DNA of 64,000 bases from Hyphomicrobiales bacterium (GTDB taxonomy: Bacteria; Pseudomonadota; Alphaproteobacteria; Rhizobiales; Rhizobiaceae). The DNA lies in contig UICE01000003.1 of the NCBI GenBank assembly GCA_900471815.1, positions 643,558 to 707,557 of the forward strand, read 5' to 3'. This document shows, in pieces, positions 46,664-56,476 of this stretch. Position 1 is the first letter of the stretch. Every line of letters starts with the position of its first letter. The translations under genes were made by a program, and so were the position numbers. Below the pieces are notes generated by a model. The model was given only the letters and a program-made list of their open reading frames with translations. It was not told where the DNA came from and searched no databases.

Positions 46664-48042
46664 AGTTTTTACGCAACCGCTACACATTGATCGTCGCGGC
46701 TCTTCTGGCTGTCAGTATTGTTTTGGTTGCCGGGTTGCACTTTGCACCACAGCTGGGTTTCCGCTCATCGGGCAGACCTGTGCTCGTTTCAGCGGAACGT
46801 CTTACTGACGTGCCGCTTCTACAACCTTCGGGCAAACCAAAGGCACTGGCGATTCTTGTTTCGCAGAGGGGTGGTCTTGCCGCTGGTGATACGAAGTTGG
46901 CGCAGCTACTTCTCGATCGAGGTTTTCTTGTTCTTACGGTTGATCTGGAAAAATGGCGCAAGGTGCTCAACGAGGATACGGGCGATTGCACCTATTTCGT
47001 GTCGGACTTTGAGGGAATTGCCAAGGAGGCGCAGAGAATGATCGCTGTTGATGTTTACATGCATCCCGTGATTGTTGGGATAGGTGAGGGTGGTGTATTG
47101 GCCTATGCGTCGGTTGCAGATACGCCTGCGGCAACAATTGCCGGCGCAGTAATTGTTGATCCATCGGCTGCCCTCAATACGAAGCTGCCGTCTTGTGAAG
47201 GCGCAGATTATGAAGCAGTTGCAGGGCAGGGCTTCAGTTATTCTTACGATGCAGACCTGCCAAATCCGGCGACAATAATACGCGAGAAATCTGATACTGA
47301 GCCGAAAGGGCCGCCTAGCGCCGGATTCTTTTTAGCGCAGGAAAAAATAGGCTCGTCGATAGCAGAACGGCTGGAGTTGGCGGCGGACGCTGCCGTGGAT
47401 ATAGCGAAAGAAGATGCTTCCGCGGAAGCACTACCAGTGATCGATATTCCTTCAGCCAATGGCCCGGCAAAATATGTGGCTCTATTCTTTTCCGGTGACG
47501 GCGGATGGCGAGATATCGACAAATCGGTTGGCGATATAATTTCAAAAGAGTCCACCCATGTGGTTGGCATCGATTCACTGCGTTACTATTGGTCGCTTCG
47601 CAAGCCGGAAGGCATTGCGAAAGACATACAAAGAATGGTTGCCAAGGCCGATCCTAGCGGGAAATTACCTGTATTATTGCTGGGATATTCCTTCGGAGCC
47701 AATACGGTTCCTTTTGCGTGGCCCTATCTTCCCAAAGAGCTTCAAGACCGTATCAGCCTTGTCGGGTTAATCGGTACGGAAAAGACGACTCCTTTTCAGG
47801 TCTCTGTTGGCGCTTGGCTGGGATTGGGCGGCGACAATGAGGTTGCGCCAGCAATCACTAAAGTACCGACTGCCAAGGTGCTTTGCGTCTATGGATCAGA
47901 GGAAGACGACACGGCATGTACCGATCCGTCGCTAAGTGCCGTGGAAAAAATCGAGCTTCCGGGCGATCATCACTATGATGAGAAATACGAACTTCTTGCC
48001 GCAAAGCTGATGGAGGCAGTGGCAGCTCGTCAACTCAAATAG
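46660..48042 (+). CDS. acvB: AcvB/VirJ-family periplasmic lysyl-phosphatidylglycerol hydrolase
   Basis: A 460-residue protein with an N-terminal membrane anchor or signal (about residues 6-26) and two VirJ-type alpha/beta hydrolase halves. The C-terminal half has an intact nucleophile elbow GYSFGA (Ser about 344) and a closing GDHHYDEKYELL. The N-terminal half has GIGEGG, so its serine is replaced by glycine, leaving one active half. AcvB of Agrobacterium hydrolyses lysyl-PG made by LpiA. The ATGA overlap with lpiA and an 8-base convergent overlap with the next gene make this a very compact region. Confidence 0.92.
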   Translation: MKFLRNRYTLIVAALLAVSIVLVAGLHFAPQLGFRSSGRPVLVSAERLTDVPLLQPSGKPKALAILVSQRGGLAAGDTKLAQLLLDRGFLVLTVDLEKWRKVLNEDTGDCTYFVSDFEGIAKEAQRMIAVDVYMHPVIVGIGEGGVLAYASVADTPAATIAGAVIVDPSAALNTKLPSCEGADYEAVAGQGFSYSYDADLPNPATIIREKSDTEPKGPPSAGFFLAQEKIGSSIAERLELAADAAVDIAKEDASAEALPVIDIPSANGPAKYVALFFSGDGGWRDIDKSVGDIISKESTHVVGIDSLRYYWSLRKPEGIAKDIQRMVAKADPSGKLPVLLLGYSFGANTVPFAWPYLPKELQDRISLVGLIGTEKTTPFQVSVGAWLGLGGDNEVAPAITKVPTAKVLCVYGSEEDDTACTDPSLSAVEKIELPGDHHYDEKYELLAAKLMEAVAARQLK

Positions 48043-49012
48043 CGTTAGACGCTTTGATCAGTTTGTTGGCGTAGCGTTGGGCGATGACGGCGCAGGCCAT
48101 CAATTGAATCTGGTGGAATAGCATCAATGGCAGCATGATGCTGCCTATGCTCTGCCCTGCAAAAACTATCGTTGCGATGGGAACGCCGCTCGCCAAACTT
48201 TTCTTGGAGCCGCAAAAGGTAATCGCGATTTCATCTTCTCGCGAGAAACCGGCCCACCGGCTGCCAAACATCGTGGCGGTGAGCACAATCGCCAGCAAAA
48301 TGATATCGATGGCGATGAGCATGACGAGATCACTGATCGAGATCGTCCGCCACAGGCCTTCAGTAACAGATTCGCTGAAAGCAAGATAAACGACCATCAG
48401 GATTGATCCTCGATCAATCGGCATCAAAATTGTTTTCTTGCTGCGAAGGAAGTTACCAATCCACGGCTGAAGTATCTGCCCCAGAATGAATGGTGCCAGC
48501 AGTTGAAGAAGTATCGACCGGAGTGCTTCCAGCGAAAAGTCTGCATGACCTTGGGCTGATAATAGTATGCCCGCGAGAACCGGTGTTAAAAACATGCCGA
48601 AGATATTTGATGCTGTTGCCGCGCAAATTGCTGCGGGCACATTGCCGCCGGCAATTGAAGTAAACGCAATCGACGACTGAACCGTAGATGGCAAGACGCA
48701 AAGGAAGAGGACACCTGCGTAGAAGGTCGGTGAAAGAACAGCCGGTACCAAGGCGCCAATTCCCAACCCAAGCAGAGGAAATAGCACAAAGGTTGACGCA
48801 AGAATGGTCAAATGCAGCTTCCAATGAAGAAAACCGGCAATGACCACATCGCGAGAAAGACGCGCGCCGTGGAGAAAAAATAAAAGACCAATCGCAATCT
48901 TGGTGGCGTATCCGAAATATTCTGCGGTCGTTCCGCTGACCGGAGCAAAAGAAGCAATGATCACTGTGAGGACAAGCAGCACGGTGAAGGTATCAGGTAG
49001 AAAACGTGACAT
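48035..49012 (-). CDS. Bile acid:sodium symporter-family (BASS) transporter
   Basis: A 325-residue protein with about ten hydrophobic helices. The conserved family segments are ATKIAIGLLFFLHGARLSRDVV, LFLCVLPSTVQSSIAFTSIAGGNVPAAICAATASN and FCGSKKSLASGVPIATIVF, which together fit the SBF-like/YfeH group. The start at 49012 has TTGGAAAA upstream and begins with the usual SRFLPD; the frame continues to 49093. Substrate is probably an organic anion. Its 3' end overlaps acvB by eight bases. Confidence 0.87.
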   Translation of the reverse strand: MSRFLPDTFTVLLVLTVIIASFAPVSGTTAEYFGYATKIAIGLLFFLHGARLSRDVVIAGFLHWKLHLTILASTFVLFPLLGLGIGALVPAVLSPTFYAGVLFLCVLPSTVQSSIAFTSIAGGNVPAAICAATASNIFGMFLTPVLAGILLSAQGHADFSLEALRSILLQLLAPFILGQILQPWIGNFLRSKKTILMPIDRGSILMVVYLAFSESVTEGLWRTISISDLVMLIAIDIILLAIVLTATMFGSRWAGFSREDEIAITFCGSKKSLASGVPIATIVFAGQSIGSIMLPLMLFHQIQLMACAVIAQRYANKLIKASNAI

Positions 49013-49146
49013 GATTTTTCCAAGACGAGACAGCCTAATACGCTGCATGAACCGCACCGCCCAGTGCCAATAACGTCGCAGCAAAACAAGCACCGTTTGC
49101 CACTTATCGGCCCGATCTATTGTAGGGAATAAATAGGCGTGTTGGC

Positions 49147-51750
49147 CTAATCGGCGATAAGCGTTACCGTAGAAAAGTCACGCATCGCATCAGCAGCGAG
49201 CAGCGCGTCGCCTGGCAAAATCGTCTCACCTGTCAGGACGTTGTGAAACACTGCCGATGATATCGTTTCCGGCACATGGATGGTGGTGTCTCCCCAAGCG
49301 GGAATGGGCATGAACGGCTCCTGAAATTTCGAGACCGCCTCAAATGGCAAGCGGGGAACCGCGACAATACATGAACTGGATTCGTTGCGGCGCAAGAAGG
49401 CCAAAAGGTGGTCTGAATAGATACCGCTGATCTGTAGAGGAATGTAATCTCCCCGCAAAAACAATTCCGGATATTGCTGTCTTAGTCGAAGGTGAGTTGT
49501 GATAATACGTTGCTTCAAAGCGCCCGAATGCCAATCCGCCAATAAATTGGTGAATGGAGATTGCTCGGCATAGTTTAGTTGCGCACTCAGTTTTTCAAAG
49601 CCAGCATCGTCAGGCGCACCTGTCTGAGAAAGCGAAAAATCCCAGGTTTCAGAACCAGTTTGTATGACCGGCATGCCAGGCGTTGTCATTTTAAGGACGG
49701 TTTGTGAAAGGCTGTTGACTGCTCCCGCAACCCAATACGGCCTCATTCTATCTGCGAACTCCATCAGAAATGTACGATCGAGGAAGACGCTGCCAATATA
49801 GTCGGCAACTGCCATTTCATAGGGGCGGTTGACCTCCGTCCAAAAGGCGTCCTTTCTCATTTCCCGGATAGCTCTGATTACAAAGCCTGTTAATTCATCT
49901 TGAACAGCCAAGAGCGACTTTTGATCATCGAGATGGAGTTGGGGAGGCCAAATTGCAGCCATGGTCTGATAAATCAGCCATTCTGTTTCTGGATGTGGAA
50001 CCAGGGCGCCCTCAATCATCTTGACGTTTTGAGCGAAGCGTATTCGCCAGTCCGACACGCATTGTATCCAGTTCGCCGGAGATTCTGTGAGCGCCAAAAG
50101 ACGCATGCGGGCATCTTCACCAAATTTAGTAGCGTAGGAAAAGCTGGTGGCATTCATGCCCAAAGGCATCATTGCAGCCTTTTGGGCCATGTGTGTGTGA
50201 AACGCCTCAACCGGTCGTTTCGCATCGGCAGAGAAGACCGTAATTTCATCAACCGAAATCGGGCCACGGTCATAACGATAGGATTCTTCGACCGCTTGAG
50301 CCATAACTGCAGCCGATAGCTGTTGGTAGCGAGTATCAAATTCGTCATATATTTTTGGCGGCAGGGTCGATCTTGTTATCCCTGCGGTTTGCAAAATCAT
50401 TGTGTAGTGATCCTGTCGATCACTCGGGTAAGTTCGAAACACTGGTAGTTCCGTGATAGTTTCGGAAATTGCGCGCCTTGTTTCAAGTTCATCAATGTCC
50501 GCGGGCGAGAACTGCAAAAGAAAACGCGCCAACGCGTTCAATTCCGGCGCGAGTTTCTTGTGAAGAATGGCGTGCTTCGCATCCCGGTAATGGTTCTCCC
50601 GAGACCGTTCAACTCCCGCTACTGTCGCATGGGCTTGTTCTAGAGTTGGAAGCTGTGCGTGATTCACCAGGACATTTGATGCGACGGCAATAAACTCATA
50701 GCCGGCCGTTCCATCCACATCCCACTCTTCTGACTGCACCTCTCCATTCAGAAAAATTTTGTCGGTGACAATGTAAGCATTGCTGCCGGTGGCGTGACGC
50801 AATTGTTTCAAATATCCAGCAGGATCTGCAAGACCATCTATTTGATTCACTCGAAATCCGCTTACTGCACTTAGTTTGATTAGTTCCAATGCTGTTTTAT
50901 GAAAGTCATTGAAAACATCGGGGTCCTCCACATTTGCCCCCACAGAATAAAGGGAGTCGTATGAGTGTCGGTAAGTTAAGTGTTTGCGGGCGTCAGCGAT
51001 GGTCATTAAAATCCAATGCTGCTCTGTCAGAACTTTCTTTAAGGATGAGATGTCAACGGTTAGCCTGTTGAGGTGATCAGCCAGAGCAAGACGATTGGAA
51101 ACGCTGCTCCGTCCGTATATTACCCGCAAGTTTTCATGAAACTGGTCGGGATGGGATGGCTGAGCTTTGGCTGCTGCTTCACGAAATTGGTTGGCCAGTT
51201 CGCTATCGAGTCCTTGCAAGACTGTCGCATAAGATGGCGGTGACAAGGGATATAGATTTTGCGCGTGTGATATTCCCAGCACATTCGCCGCAGTATCAAA
51301 TACCAAGCTGATCGCACTATTATCGAGTTCTTCGACAAGCGGGCGCTCCAGCACCGGCAGGCTTAGCCGACTGCTCCAGTCGACGTCAAAATACTTGGCG
51401 TATTTGGCATCCTTACCCCACTCAAGCAGCGATCTCCACCACGGGTTTTCGTAAGAAGCAGGAATTTGATTAGGATTGATATCGATCAAAAGACTGATAC
51501 CCGCGTTTTCCAATGCGCGGATAAGTCTTGCAAAGCCCTGTTCGCCGCCCGATTTCCGATCCAGCGTAGTTGGGTCAAAAGATCGACGCCCGTTTCCAGC
51601 ATCGCTTGTATCGAAAACAGATGAAACGCTGACGCAGTCTATCCCCAGTCGTTTCAGATAGGGCACTCTCGACGTCAAATGATTGAAAGTAACACCATTC
51701 TTCAAAAGCAAGCGATAGGCTGATGTCGGTACGTCATTCCGTTTTGGCAT
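49147..51750 (-). CDS. TreY-like protein (malto-oligosyltrehalose synthase fold) with substituted catalytic residues
   Basis: An 867-residue protein matching malto-oligosyltrehalose synthase over its whole length (SAYRLLLKNGVTFNHLTSRVPYLKRLGID at the start, MPVIQTGSETWDFSLSQTGAPDD near the end). The GH13 active-site residues are changed: region I has DINPNQ where His is expected (Gln95), the nucleophile Asp is Asn302 (GFRVNQIDG), the acid/base Glu is replaced by Asp330 (IVTDKI), and the stabilising Asp in THDTKR is Ala540 (SYATKF). Catalysis by the normal mechanism is not expected. It lies 29 bases after otsA on the same strand. It could bind glycan or regulate OtsA; both are inference. Confidence 0.85.
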   Translation of the reverse strand: MPKRNDVPTSAYRLLLKNGVTFNHLTSRVPYLKRLGIDCVSVSSVFDTSDAGNGRRSFDPTTLDRKSGGEQGFARLIRALENAGISLLIDINPNQIPASYENPWWRSLLEWGKDAKYAKYFDVDWSSRLSLPVLERPLVEELDNSAISLVFDTAANVLGISHAQNLYPLSPPSYATVLQGLDSELANQFREAAAKAQPSHPDQFHENLRVIYGRSSVSNRLALADHLNRLTVDISSLKKVLTEQHWILMTIADARKHLTYRHSYDSLYSVGANVEDPDVFNDFHKTALELIKLSAVSGFRVNQIDGLADPAGYLKQLRHATGSNAYIVTDKIFLNGEVQSEEWDVDGTAGYEFIAVASNVLVNHAQLPTLEQAHATVAGVERSRENHYRDAKHAILHKKLAPELNALARFLLQFSPADIDELETRRAISETITELPVFRTYPSDRQDHYTMILQTAGITRSTLPPKIYDEFDTRYQQLSAAVMAQAVEESYRYDRGPISVDEITVFSADAKRPVEAFHTHMAQKAAMMPLGMNATSFSYATKFGEDARMRLLALTESPANWIQCVSDWRIRFAQNVKMIEGALVPHPETEWLIYQTMAAIWPPQLHLDDQKSLLAVQDELTGFVIRAIREMRKDAFWTEVNRPYEMAVADYIGSVFLDRTFLMEFADRMRPYWVAGAVNSLSQTVLKMTTPGMPVIQTGSETWDFSLSQTGAPDDAGFEKLSAQLNYAEQSPFTNLLADWHSGALKQRIITTHLRLRQQYPELFLRGDYIPLQISGIYSDHLLAFLRRNESSSCIVAVPRLPFEAVSKFQEPFMPIPAWGDTTIHVPETISSAVFHNVLTGETILPGDALLAADAMRDFSTVTLIAD

Positions 51751-51779
51751 TCTGATTCACTACTCCTGATCACGCTCAG

Positions 51780-53204
51780 TTAAGTTGTCAGGTGGATGGG
51801 CGAGTGTTTTGTGAACTGATGTATGAGCTGAGGTCGTTCAGTTTTGCCGAGAAGCGCATCAAGGTATTCGCGCTGCCACCATTGAGCATCATGCTCTGTG
51901 ACGCGTTTTAAAAGCTTGCGGTGCCGCAATTGCCGTTCGGCGAGTGGCATAGTCGCTGCTTTTTGAATAGCTTGTGCCACGTCATTGATATCGTAGGGAT
52001 TTACGATCAGAGCTTCGCTCAACTCCTCGGCGGCTCCAGCAAACTTGGACAGTATGAGAATCCCGGGATCTGCATCGTCCTGCGCAGCGACATATTCTTT
52101 CGCGACAAGGTTCATTCCATCGCGGAGTGGCGTAATCAAGCCTATCAAACTTGATTTGAACAGTGGGGCAAGTTTAGAGCGCGCAATGCTGCGATTGATA
52201 TATTGGATCGGCGCCCAGTTGAAATCGGCAAACTTGCCGTTGACTGCGCCAGCGAGTTGTTCAAGTTCTGATTTTATGTCGCCGTAAGCTGTTACGTCTT
52301 CACGTGAAGGAGACGCAATTTGTAGGTATTCAGCATGCCCCTGGTACTCAGGATAAAGGTCAAGAAACTTTCGAAATGCTTTTATGCGATGTGGCAAACC
52401 CTTGGAGTAATCGAGACGGTCAGCAGATATGATCTGGAACCGTTTTAACATTTTCCGGCGGATGCGTTCGAGTTCCACCGTGTCATCCGATTTGCTGGAT
52501 GTCTGGGCAAATTGCTTCACATCGATCCCGATTGGAAAATGCCCGATATGAATTGTACGACCGTCAACCCGCACTAATTCCGGCGAAATTATATCTGCGT
52601 CGGAATGTTCTTTAAGATAACGATGAAAATTCTGAACGTCGTTTACCGTTTGAAACCCTATGAGATCATATTGGAGTAGACATGATCGCAGCCATTCATG
52701 TCTTGGAACGGCCGAAAATACGTCAATGGAAGGAAAGGGGATGTGCAGGAAAAAGCCGATCTTATTGCCACAACCTTTCTGGCGCAGTTTCGCTGCCATA
52801 GGGATCATGTGATAATCATGAACCCAGATCACATCATCCTGCTTAAGCTGGGGGGCAAGCGTGGCCGCAAAACGCTCATTGACTGAAGCGTAGCAATCAG
52901 CAAACTCAGTGCGATAGTCCATTAAATCCAGCCGATAGTGAAAGGCTGGCCAAAGCACCTTGTTTGAAAATCCGAGATAATATTTCTCGTGCTCTTCTGG
53001 GGTAAGGGATGTCGTCAGCGTTGTTACGTTGTCGTACTTTTCCTGTTTTGGGGCTGAAATATCTTCCGAAATACGTCCATCCCAACCCATCCACAGGCCG
53101 TCTTGGCTTTTCAAAGCATCGACAATTCCGACTGTTAATCCCCCTGCCTGTGATTTTTTAGTGAGGTTCGCCGTTCGGTTTGAAACAACAACCAACCGTC
53201 CCAT
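51780..53204 (-). CDS. otsA: Trehalose-6-phosphate synthase
   Basis: A 474-residue GT20 glucosyltransferase that makes trehalose-6-phosphate from UDP-glucose and glucose-6-phosphate. Intact motifs are VVVSNRTANL with the AGGLTVG loop, VWVHDYHMIPMA, SADRLDYSKGLPHRIKAF and the donor-site region ILSKFAGAAEELSEALIVNPYD. The start at 53204 matches the family's MxRLVVVSNR. It is followed by the TreY-like gene, and otsB is divergent 149 bases away, so a shared promoter region is likely. Confidence 0.96.
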   Translation of the reverse strand: MGRLVVVSNRTANLTKKSQAGGLTVGIVDALKSQDGLWMGWDGRISEDISAPKQEKYDNVTTLTTSLTPEEHEKYYLGFSNKVLWPAFHYRLDLMDYRTEFADCYASVNERFAATLAPQLKQDDVIWVHDYHMIPMAAKLRQKGCGNKIGFFLHIPFPSIDVFSAVPRHEWLRSCLLQYDLIGFQTVNDVQNFHRYLKEHSDADIISPELVRVDGRTIHIGHFPIGIDVKQFAQTSSKSDDTVELERIRRKMLKRFQIISADRLDYSKGLPHRIKAFRKFLDLYPEYQGHAEYLQIASPSREDVTAYGDIKSELEQLAGAVNGKFADFNWAPIQYINRSIARSKLAPLFKSSLIGLITPLRDGMNLVAKEYVAAQDDADPGILILSKFAGAAEELSEALIVNPYDINDVAQAIQKAATMPLAERQLRHRKLLKRVTEHDAQWWQREYLDALLGKTERPQLIHQFTKHSPIHLTT

Positions 53205-53353
53205 AGATTAAGTCCCTTGCATTCGAGTTGAATAAACCCAATCCGCTCGGGCGCAGATGGTTCCCATTTTTTTCGAATTAGTAATGAACCATTTGTGTCG
53301 CGTGGAGTTTAAACAGCACCACCCTAGCTCCACCAACACGGCGAAATTTATAG

Positions 53354-54157
53354 ATGAAATCTGATTCAACGGGAGTACTTCCAAAAGATCTCCATAACTG
53401 GGCCTTGTTTCTGGATGTTGACGGAACACTGATCGATCTTGCCTCCACGCCCACGGGCGTAAAGATACCGCAAGAATTGCCGGGACAATTATTATCGCTT
53501 TTCACGCAGCTGGATGGAGCCATGGCTCTGGTAACCGGGCGCTCGATTGAATCTGTCGACGCCATGTTTGCCCCTTTTCAATTTCCTGTTGCAGGGATGC
53601 ACGGCTCGGAAGTTCGGGATGGGTCAGGAAATCTCGGTAGAAAGCTGATTAATCGCTTGGCGCTTGATCAAGCACGCCAGGAGCTGGAAAAGCTGACGGC
53701 GCGTTGGCCGCAAACCATTATTGAAGACAAGGGCTTGGCTATCGCGATGCACTATCGTTTGGTTCCCGAGGCTGAAAGGGCGGTGCAGGCCACGATGTCC
53801 ACGGTTCATTCCAGACTTGGCGAGGGATGGAAACTCCAGAACGGGAAAATGGTTGTGGAACTGCTGCCGTCGGGTACTGATAAAGGATCTGCAGTAGCAG
53901 ATTTTATGACAATGGCTCCCTTTAAGGGTAGAAAGCCGCTGGCTATTGGTGATGATCTCACGGATGAGGCCACGTTCCGTTTTGTTAACGGATCAAACGG
54001 TCTTTCCGTCAGAGTTGGTCGGCCACTTTTTCAAAGTGATGCGCAATATAAGGTCAACTCCCCCAACGAGGTGAGGGGATGGATTGCAGCTCTGACGGGA
54101 GCCCCAAAACAAACGGATAAATCGCCTGAGTTGTTTCCACTTTCTAATCAGGACTGA
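53354..54157 (+). CDS. otsB: Trehalose-6-phosphate phosphatase
   Basis: A 267-residue HAD-superfamily phosphatase. Motif I is [13 protein letters not shown], with nucleophile and acid aspartates, motif II is ALVTGRS, and motif IV is [12 protein letters not shown]. The [17 protein letters not shown] segment is typical of OtsB. It completes trehalose synthesis by dephosphorylating the OtsA product. It is divergent from otsA, and its 3' end overlaps the convergent sugar-dehydrogenase gene by 14 bases. Confidence 0.95.
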   Translation: MKSDSTGVLPKDLHNWALFLDVDGTLIDLASTPTGVKIPQELPGQLLSLFTQLDGAMALVTGRSIESVDAMFAPFQFPVAGMHGSEVRDGSGNLGRKLINRLALDQARQELEKLTARWPQTIIEDKGLAIAMHYRLVPEAERAVQATMSTVHSRLGEGWKLQNGKMVVELLPSGTDKGSAVADFMTMAPFKGRKPLAIGDDLTDEATFRFVNGSNGLSVRVGRPLFQSDAQYKVNSPNEVRGWIAALTGAPKQTDKSPELFPLSNQD

Positions 54158-55475
54158 CGCGCCAGATCGTATTTCCCACATCATCAGCGACAAGGAGCGC
54201 ACCGTTCCTGGCTATCGCTACGCCAACTGGTCGACCTAATGCTTCGTCGTTGCCGCTTATGAATCCCGTAAGAATATCCTTTGGCGGGCCATTGGGTTTG
54301 CCATTGGCAAACGGCACATAAATCACTTTGTAGCCGCTTCTAGGTTTGCGGTTCCACGATCCATGTTGGCCGATAAATGCACCATTTTGATATTCCGCCC
54401 CTAGGAGCGATCCCGTATTGAACGTCAATCCGAGCGAAGCAGTATGCGGGCCGAGCGCATAATCCGGTTTGATAGCCTTCGCGACCAATTCCGGGTTTTG
54501 CAGCTTTACTCTCACGTCAACATTTTGACCGTAATAGCTGTAGGGCCAGCCATAAAATCCACCGTCTTTGACAGATGTCATGTAGTCCGGGACAAGATCG
54601 CTACCGATTTCGTCACGTTCATTGACTGCGACCCAAAGCTGGCCGCTGTCAGGATTCCAGGAAATGCCGTTGGGATTGCGCAGTCCAGATGCGAAGACAC
54701 GCTGTTGGCCGGTTGCTAGATCAATTTCGAGAACGCCCGCCCGGTTCTTCTCTGCATCCATGCCGTTTTCACCAATATTGCTGTTGGATCCGACTGTTAC
54801 ATACAGTTTCTTGCCATCGACACTCGCAATCAGATCTTTAGTCCAATGGCGATTGATTGGGCCCGCGGGCAAATCAATGATCTTTTCCGGTGGGGCTGTA
54901 GATTCGGTATCGCCATCCAGATAGGGCACTGCGACGATACTGTCGGTGTTCGCAATATAGAGTTTCCCATCTGCAAGTGTCATACCGAAGGGAGAACGCA
55001 AACCTTGCAGAAATGTCTTGCGTATCTCCGCAACACCGTCATTGTCGGCGTCGCGTAACAGCGTGATCCTGTCTGCGCTTTTAACCATTGCACCAGCTTG
55101 ACCCATCACCATGCCTTCCAGCCAGTTTCGAATATTGAAACCTTGATTTTCCTTCGTGGGCGCATTGCTTTCGGCAACGAGAACATCGCCATTAGGCAGC
55201 ACATGAATCATGCGTGGATGATCAAGGTCTTTGGCAAAAGCATTGACTTTCAAACCTGGCGCGGCTTTTGGCGTGACGCCTTCCGGCCATTTGCTGGCTT
55301 TCGCAACGTTTACAGTTGGTATGGGCTTGGGATTGGGTGCAGGAAGTGTGGGGTTGGGACCATAGCCTTGTTCAATCGCGATGGTTGCTGATTCTTGTGA
55401 ATAGACATAGACGGCTGCAGCGCCAAGTCCGGCAAGCACAACGAAGACCAACACGATTTTAGCAAGGGTTTTCAT
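54144..55475 (-). CDS. Membrane-anchored sorbosone/glucose dehydrogenase-like beta-propeller protein
   Basis: A protein of about 443 residues with one N-terminal transmembrane helix ([22 protein letters not shown]) and a PQQ-dependent sugar dehydrogenase-type beta propeller outside the membrane. Motifs are [65 protein letters not shown] and [26 protein letters not shown] synthesis genes are not present here. Members also include proteins whose substrate and cofactor are unknown. Start at 55475 (second Met) or 55478. Confidence 0.85.
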   Translation of the reverse strand: MKTLAKIVLVFVVLAGLGAAAVYVYSQESATIAIEQGYGPNPTLPAPNPKPIPTVNVAKASKWPEGVTPKAAPGLKVNAFAKDLDHPRMIHVLPNGDVLVAESNAPTKENQGFNIRNWLEGMVMGQAGAMVKSADRITLLRDADNDGVAEIRKTFLQGLRSPFGMTLADGKLYIANTDSIVAVPYLDGDTESTAPPEKIIDLPAGPINRHWTKDLIASVDGKKLYVTVGSNSNIGENGMDAEKNRAGVLEIDLATGQQRVFASGLRNPNGISWNPDSGQLWVAVNERDEIGSDLVPDYMTSVKDGGFYGWPYSYYGQNVDVRVKLQNPELVAKAIKPDYALGPHTASLGLTFNTGSLLGAEYQNGAFIGQHGSWNRKPRSGYKVIYVPFANGKPNGPPKDILTGFISGNDEALGRPVGVAIARNGALLVADDVGNTIWRVSPD

Positions 55476-55612
55476 CAATTTATCCTCTCATCGGCGTTAA
55501 ATCATAATGCCTGTAAAGGGTGAGTGTTCCAATAACTCCGTCCAGCTGAAACAGCATCAGCTACGGAACCTCATTGTTATGTCGACGTTAAGTTTCGGAC
55601 AGGAGAAAACAA

Positions 55613-55927
55613 ATGACTGAAACCACATTGCTTACAGACCACCAAGCCATTCGCGATTGGGCCGGTACCCGTTCAGGAGTGCCTGCCATACGTGACCCAG
55701 CTGCCCTTATCGGCATTACCGAACCGGTTTTGATGATAAAATTCGGACAAGAGGCGTACGCGGACAATGACGATAGCGGCGCCGACCGTCCGGACGAATT
55801 GGGACGCCCCCGCCTTGTGGAATGGGATGAATGGTTTGATCTGTTTGACAAAAACCAATTAGCCCTTGTGGTATCGACAGAGATTGAAGGGCAACCGGAC
55901 GAATTTCATGAGTTTGTTCGCAAATAA
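55613..55927 (+). CDS. Small acidic conserved protein
   Basis: A 104-residue acidic protein. The plan TDHQAIRDWAGTRSGVPAIRDP... LVEWDEWFDLFDKNQLALVVS resembles a short conserved family that some databases wrongly label as a glucan branching enzyme; the label has no support in the sequence. It has no signal or membrane segment. Start at 55613 is behind a GGAGAAAAC. The gene is single. Its location near trehalose, cold-shock and DUF6481-type genes suggests a stress role, but that is inference. Confidence 0.65.
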   Translation: MTETTLLTDHQAIRDWAGTRSGVPAIRDPAALIGITEPVLMIKFGQEAYADNDDSGADRPDELGRPRLVEWDEWFDLFDKNQLALVVSTEIEGQPDEFHEFVRK

Positions 55928-56084
55928 GCCGGTCAGAATTTTACACGTAAAAACAAATCCTGCCGTGGGTTGATCCCTGCGGGTTGGGCCTGTAAATAGA
56001 AGCATTGGATTTTGGATCGTCTGACTTTGTTTTACGCTTTCTAGCGCTTCGACAAGCTCCTTCTTCAAAACTCGATTATTAGGA

Positions 56085-56104
56085 GGCACCTTTAGTTGGG
56101 TGCC
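56085..56104 (+). promoter_or_regulatory. Hairpin in the cspA leader
   Basis: GGCACC (56085-56090) pairs with GGTGCC (56099-56104) around a short AT-rich loop, 28 bases before the cold-shock start. An AGGAGG at 56081-56086 overlaps its left arm. Cold-shock leaders often have temperature-dependent structures; a role here is not shown. Confidence 0.4.
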
Positions 56105-56132
56105 AGTTGTTGTTGCTAGACGGAGGTCCATC

Positions 56133-56342
56133 ATGGCCACAGGCACAGTTAAATGGTTCGATTCAACAAAAGGTTTTGGTTTCATTCAGCCGGATGACGG
56201 CGGCACCGACGCTTTTGTTCACATCTCTGCAGTTGAACGCGCCGGCATGCGTAATATCGTTGAAGGTCAAAAGATCAGCTACGAGCTAGTTCGCGACAAG
56301 AAGTCTGGCAAGATGTCAGCTGATCAGCTCGCAGCTGTATAA
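56133..56342 (+). CDS. cspA: Cold-shock protein (CspA family)
   Basis: A 69-residue single cold-shock domain. RNP1 (KGFGFI) and RNP2 (AFVHIS) are intact in the GTVKWFDSTKGFGFIQPDDGGTDAFVHIS arrangement. It binds single-stranded RNA as a chaperone. The ATG at 56133 is directly behind GGAGGTCCATC. A leader of about 100 bases with a hairpin lies upstream. The symbol indicates family, not a specific orthologue. Confidence 0.94.
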   Translation: MATGTVKWFDSTKGFGFIQPDDGGTDAFVHISAVERAGMRNIVEGQKISYELVRDKKSGKMSADQLAAV

Positions 56343-56476
56343 TAATAATGGCCACGGTGTTCGCTGCCAGCGACTTCCGTGGTAGGATTAAAGGAAAGGC
56401 TGGGCATGTGTCCGGCCTTTTTCCATCTACTGGCAATTGAAAAGCCGATTGCTTGCAACGACAGGACTACTTTCTA

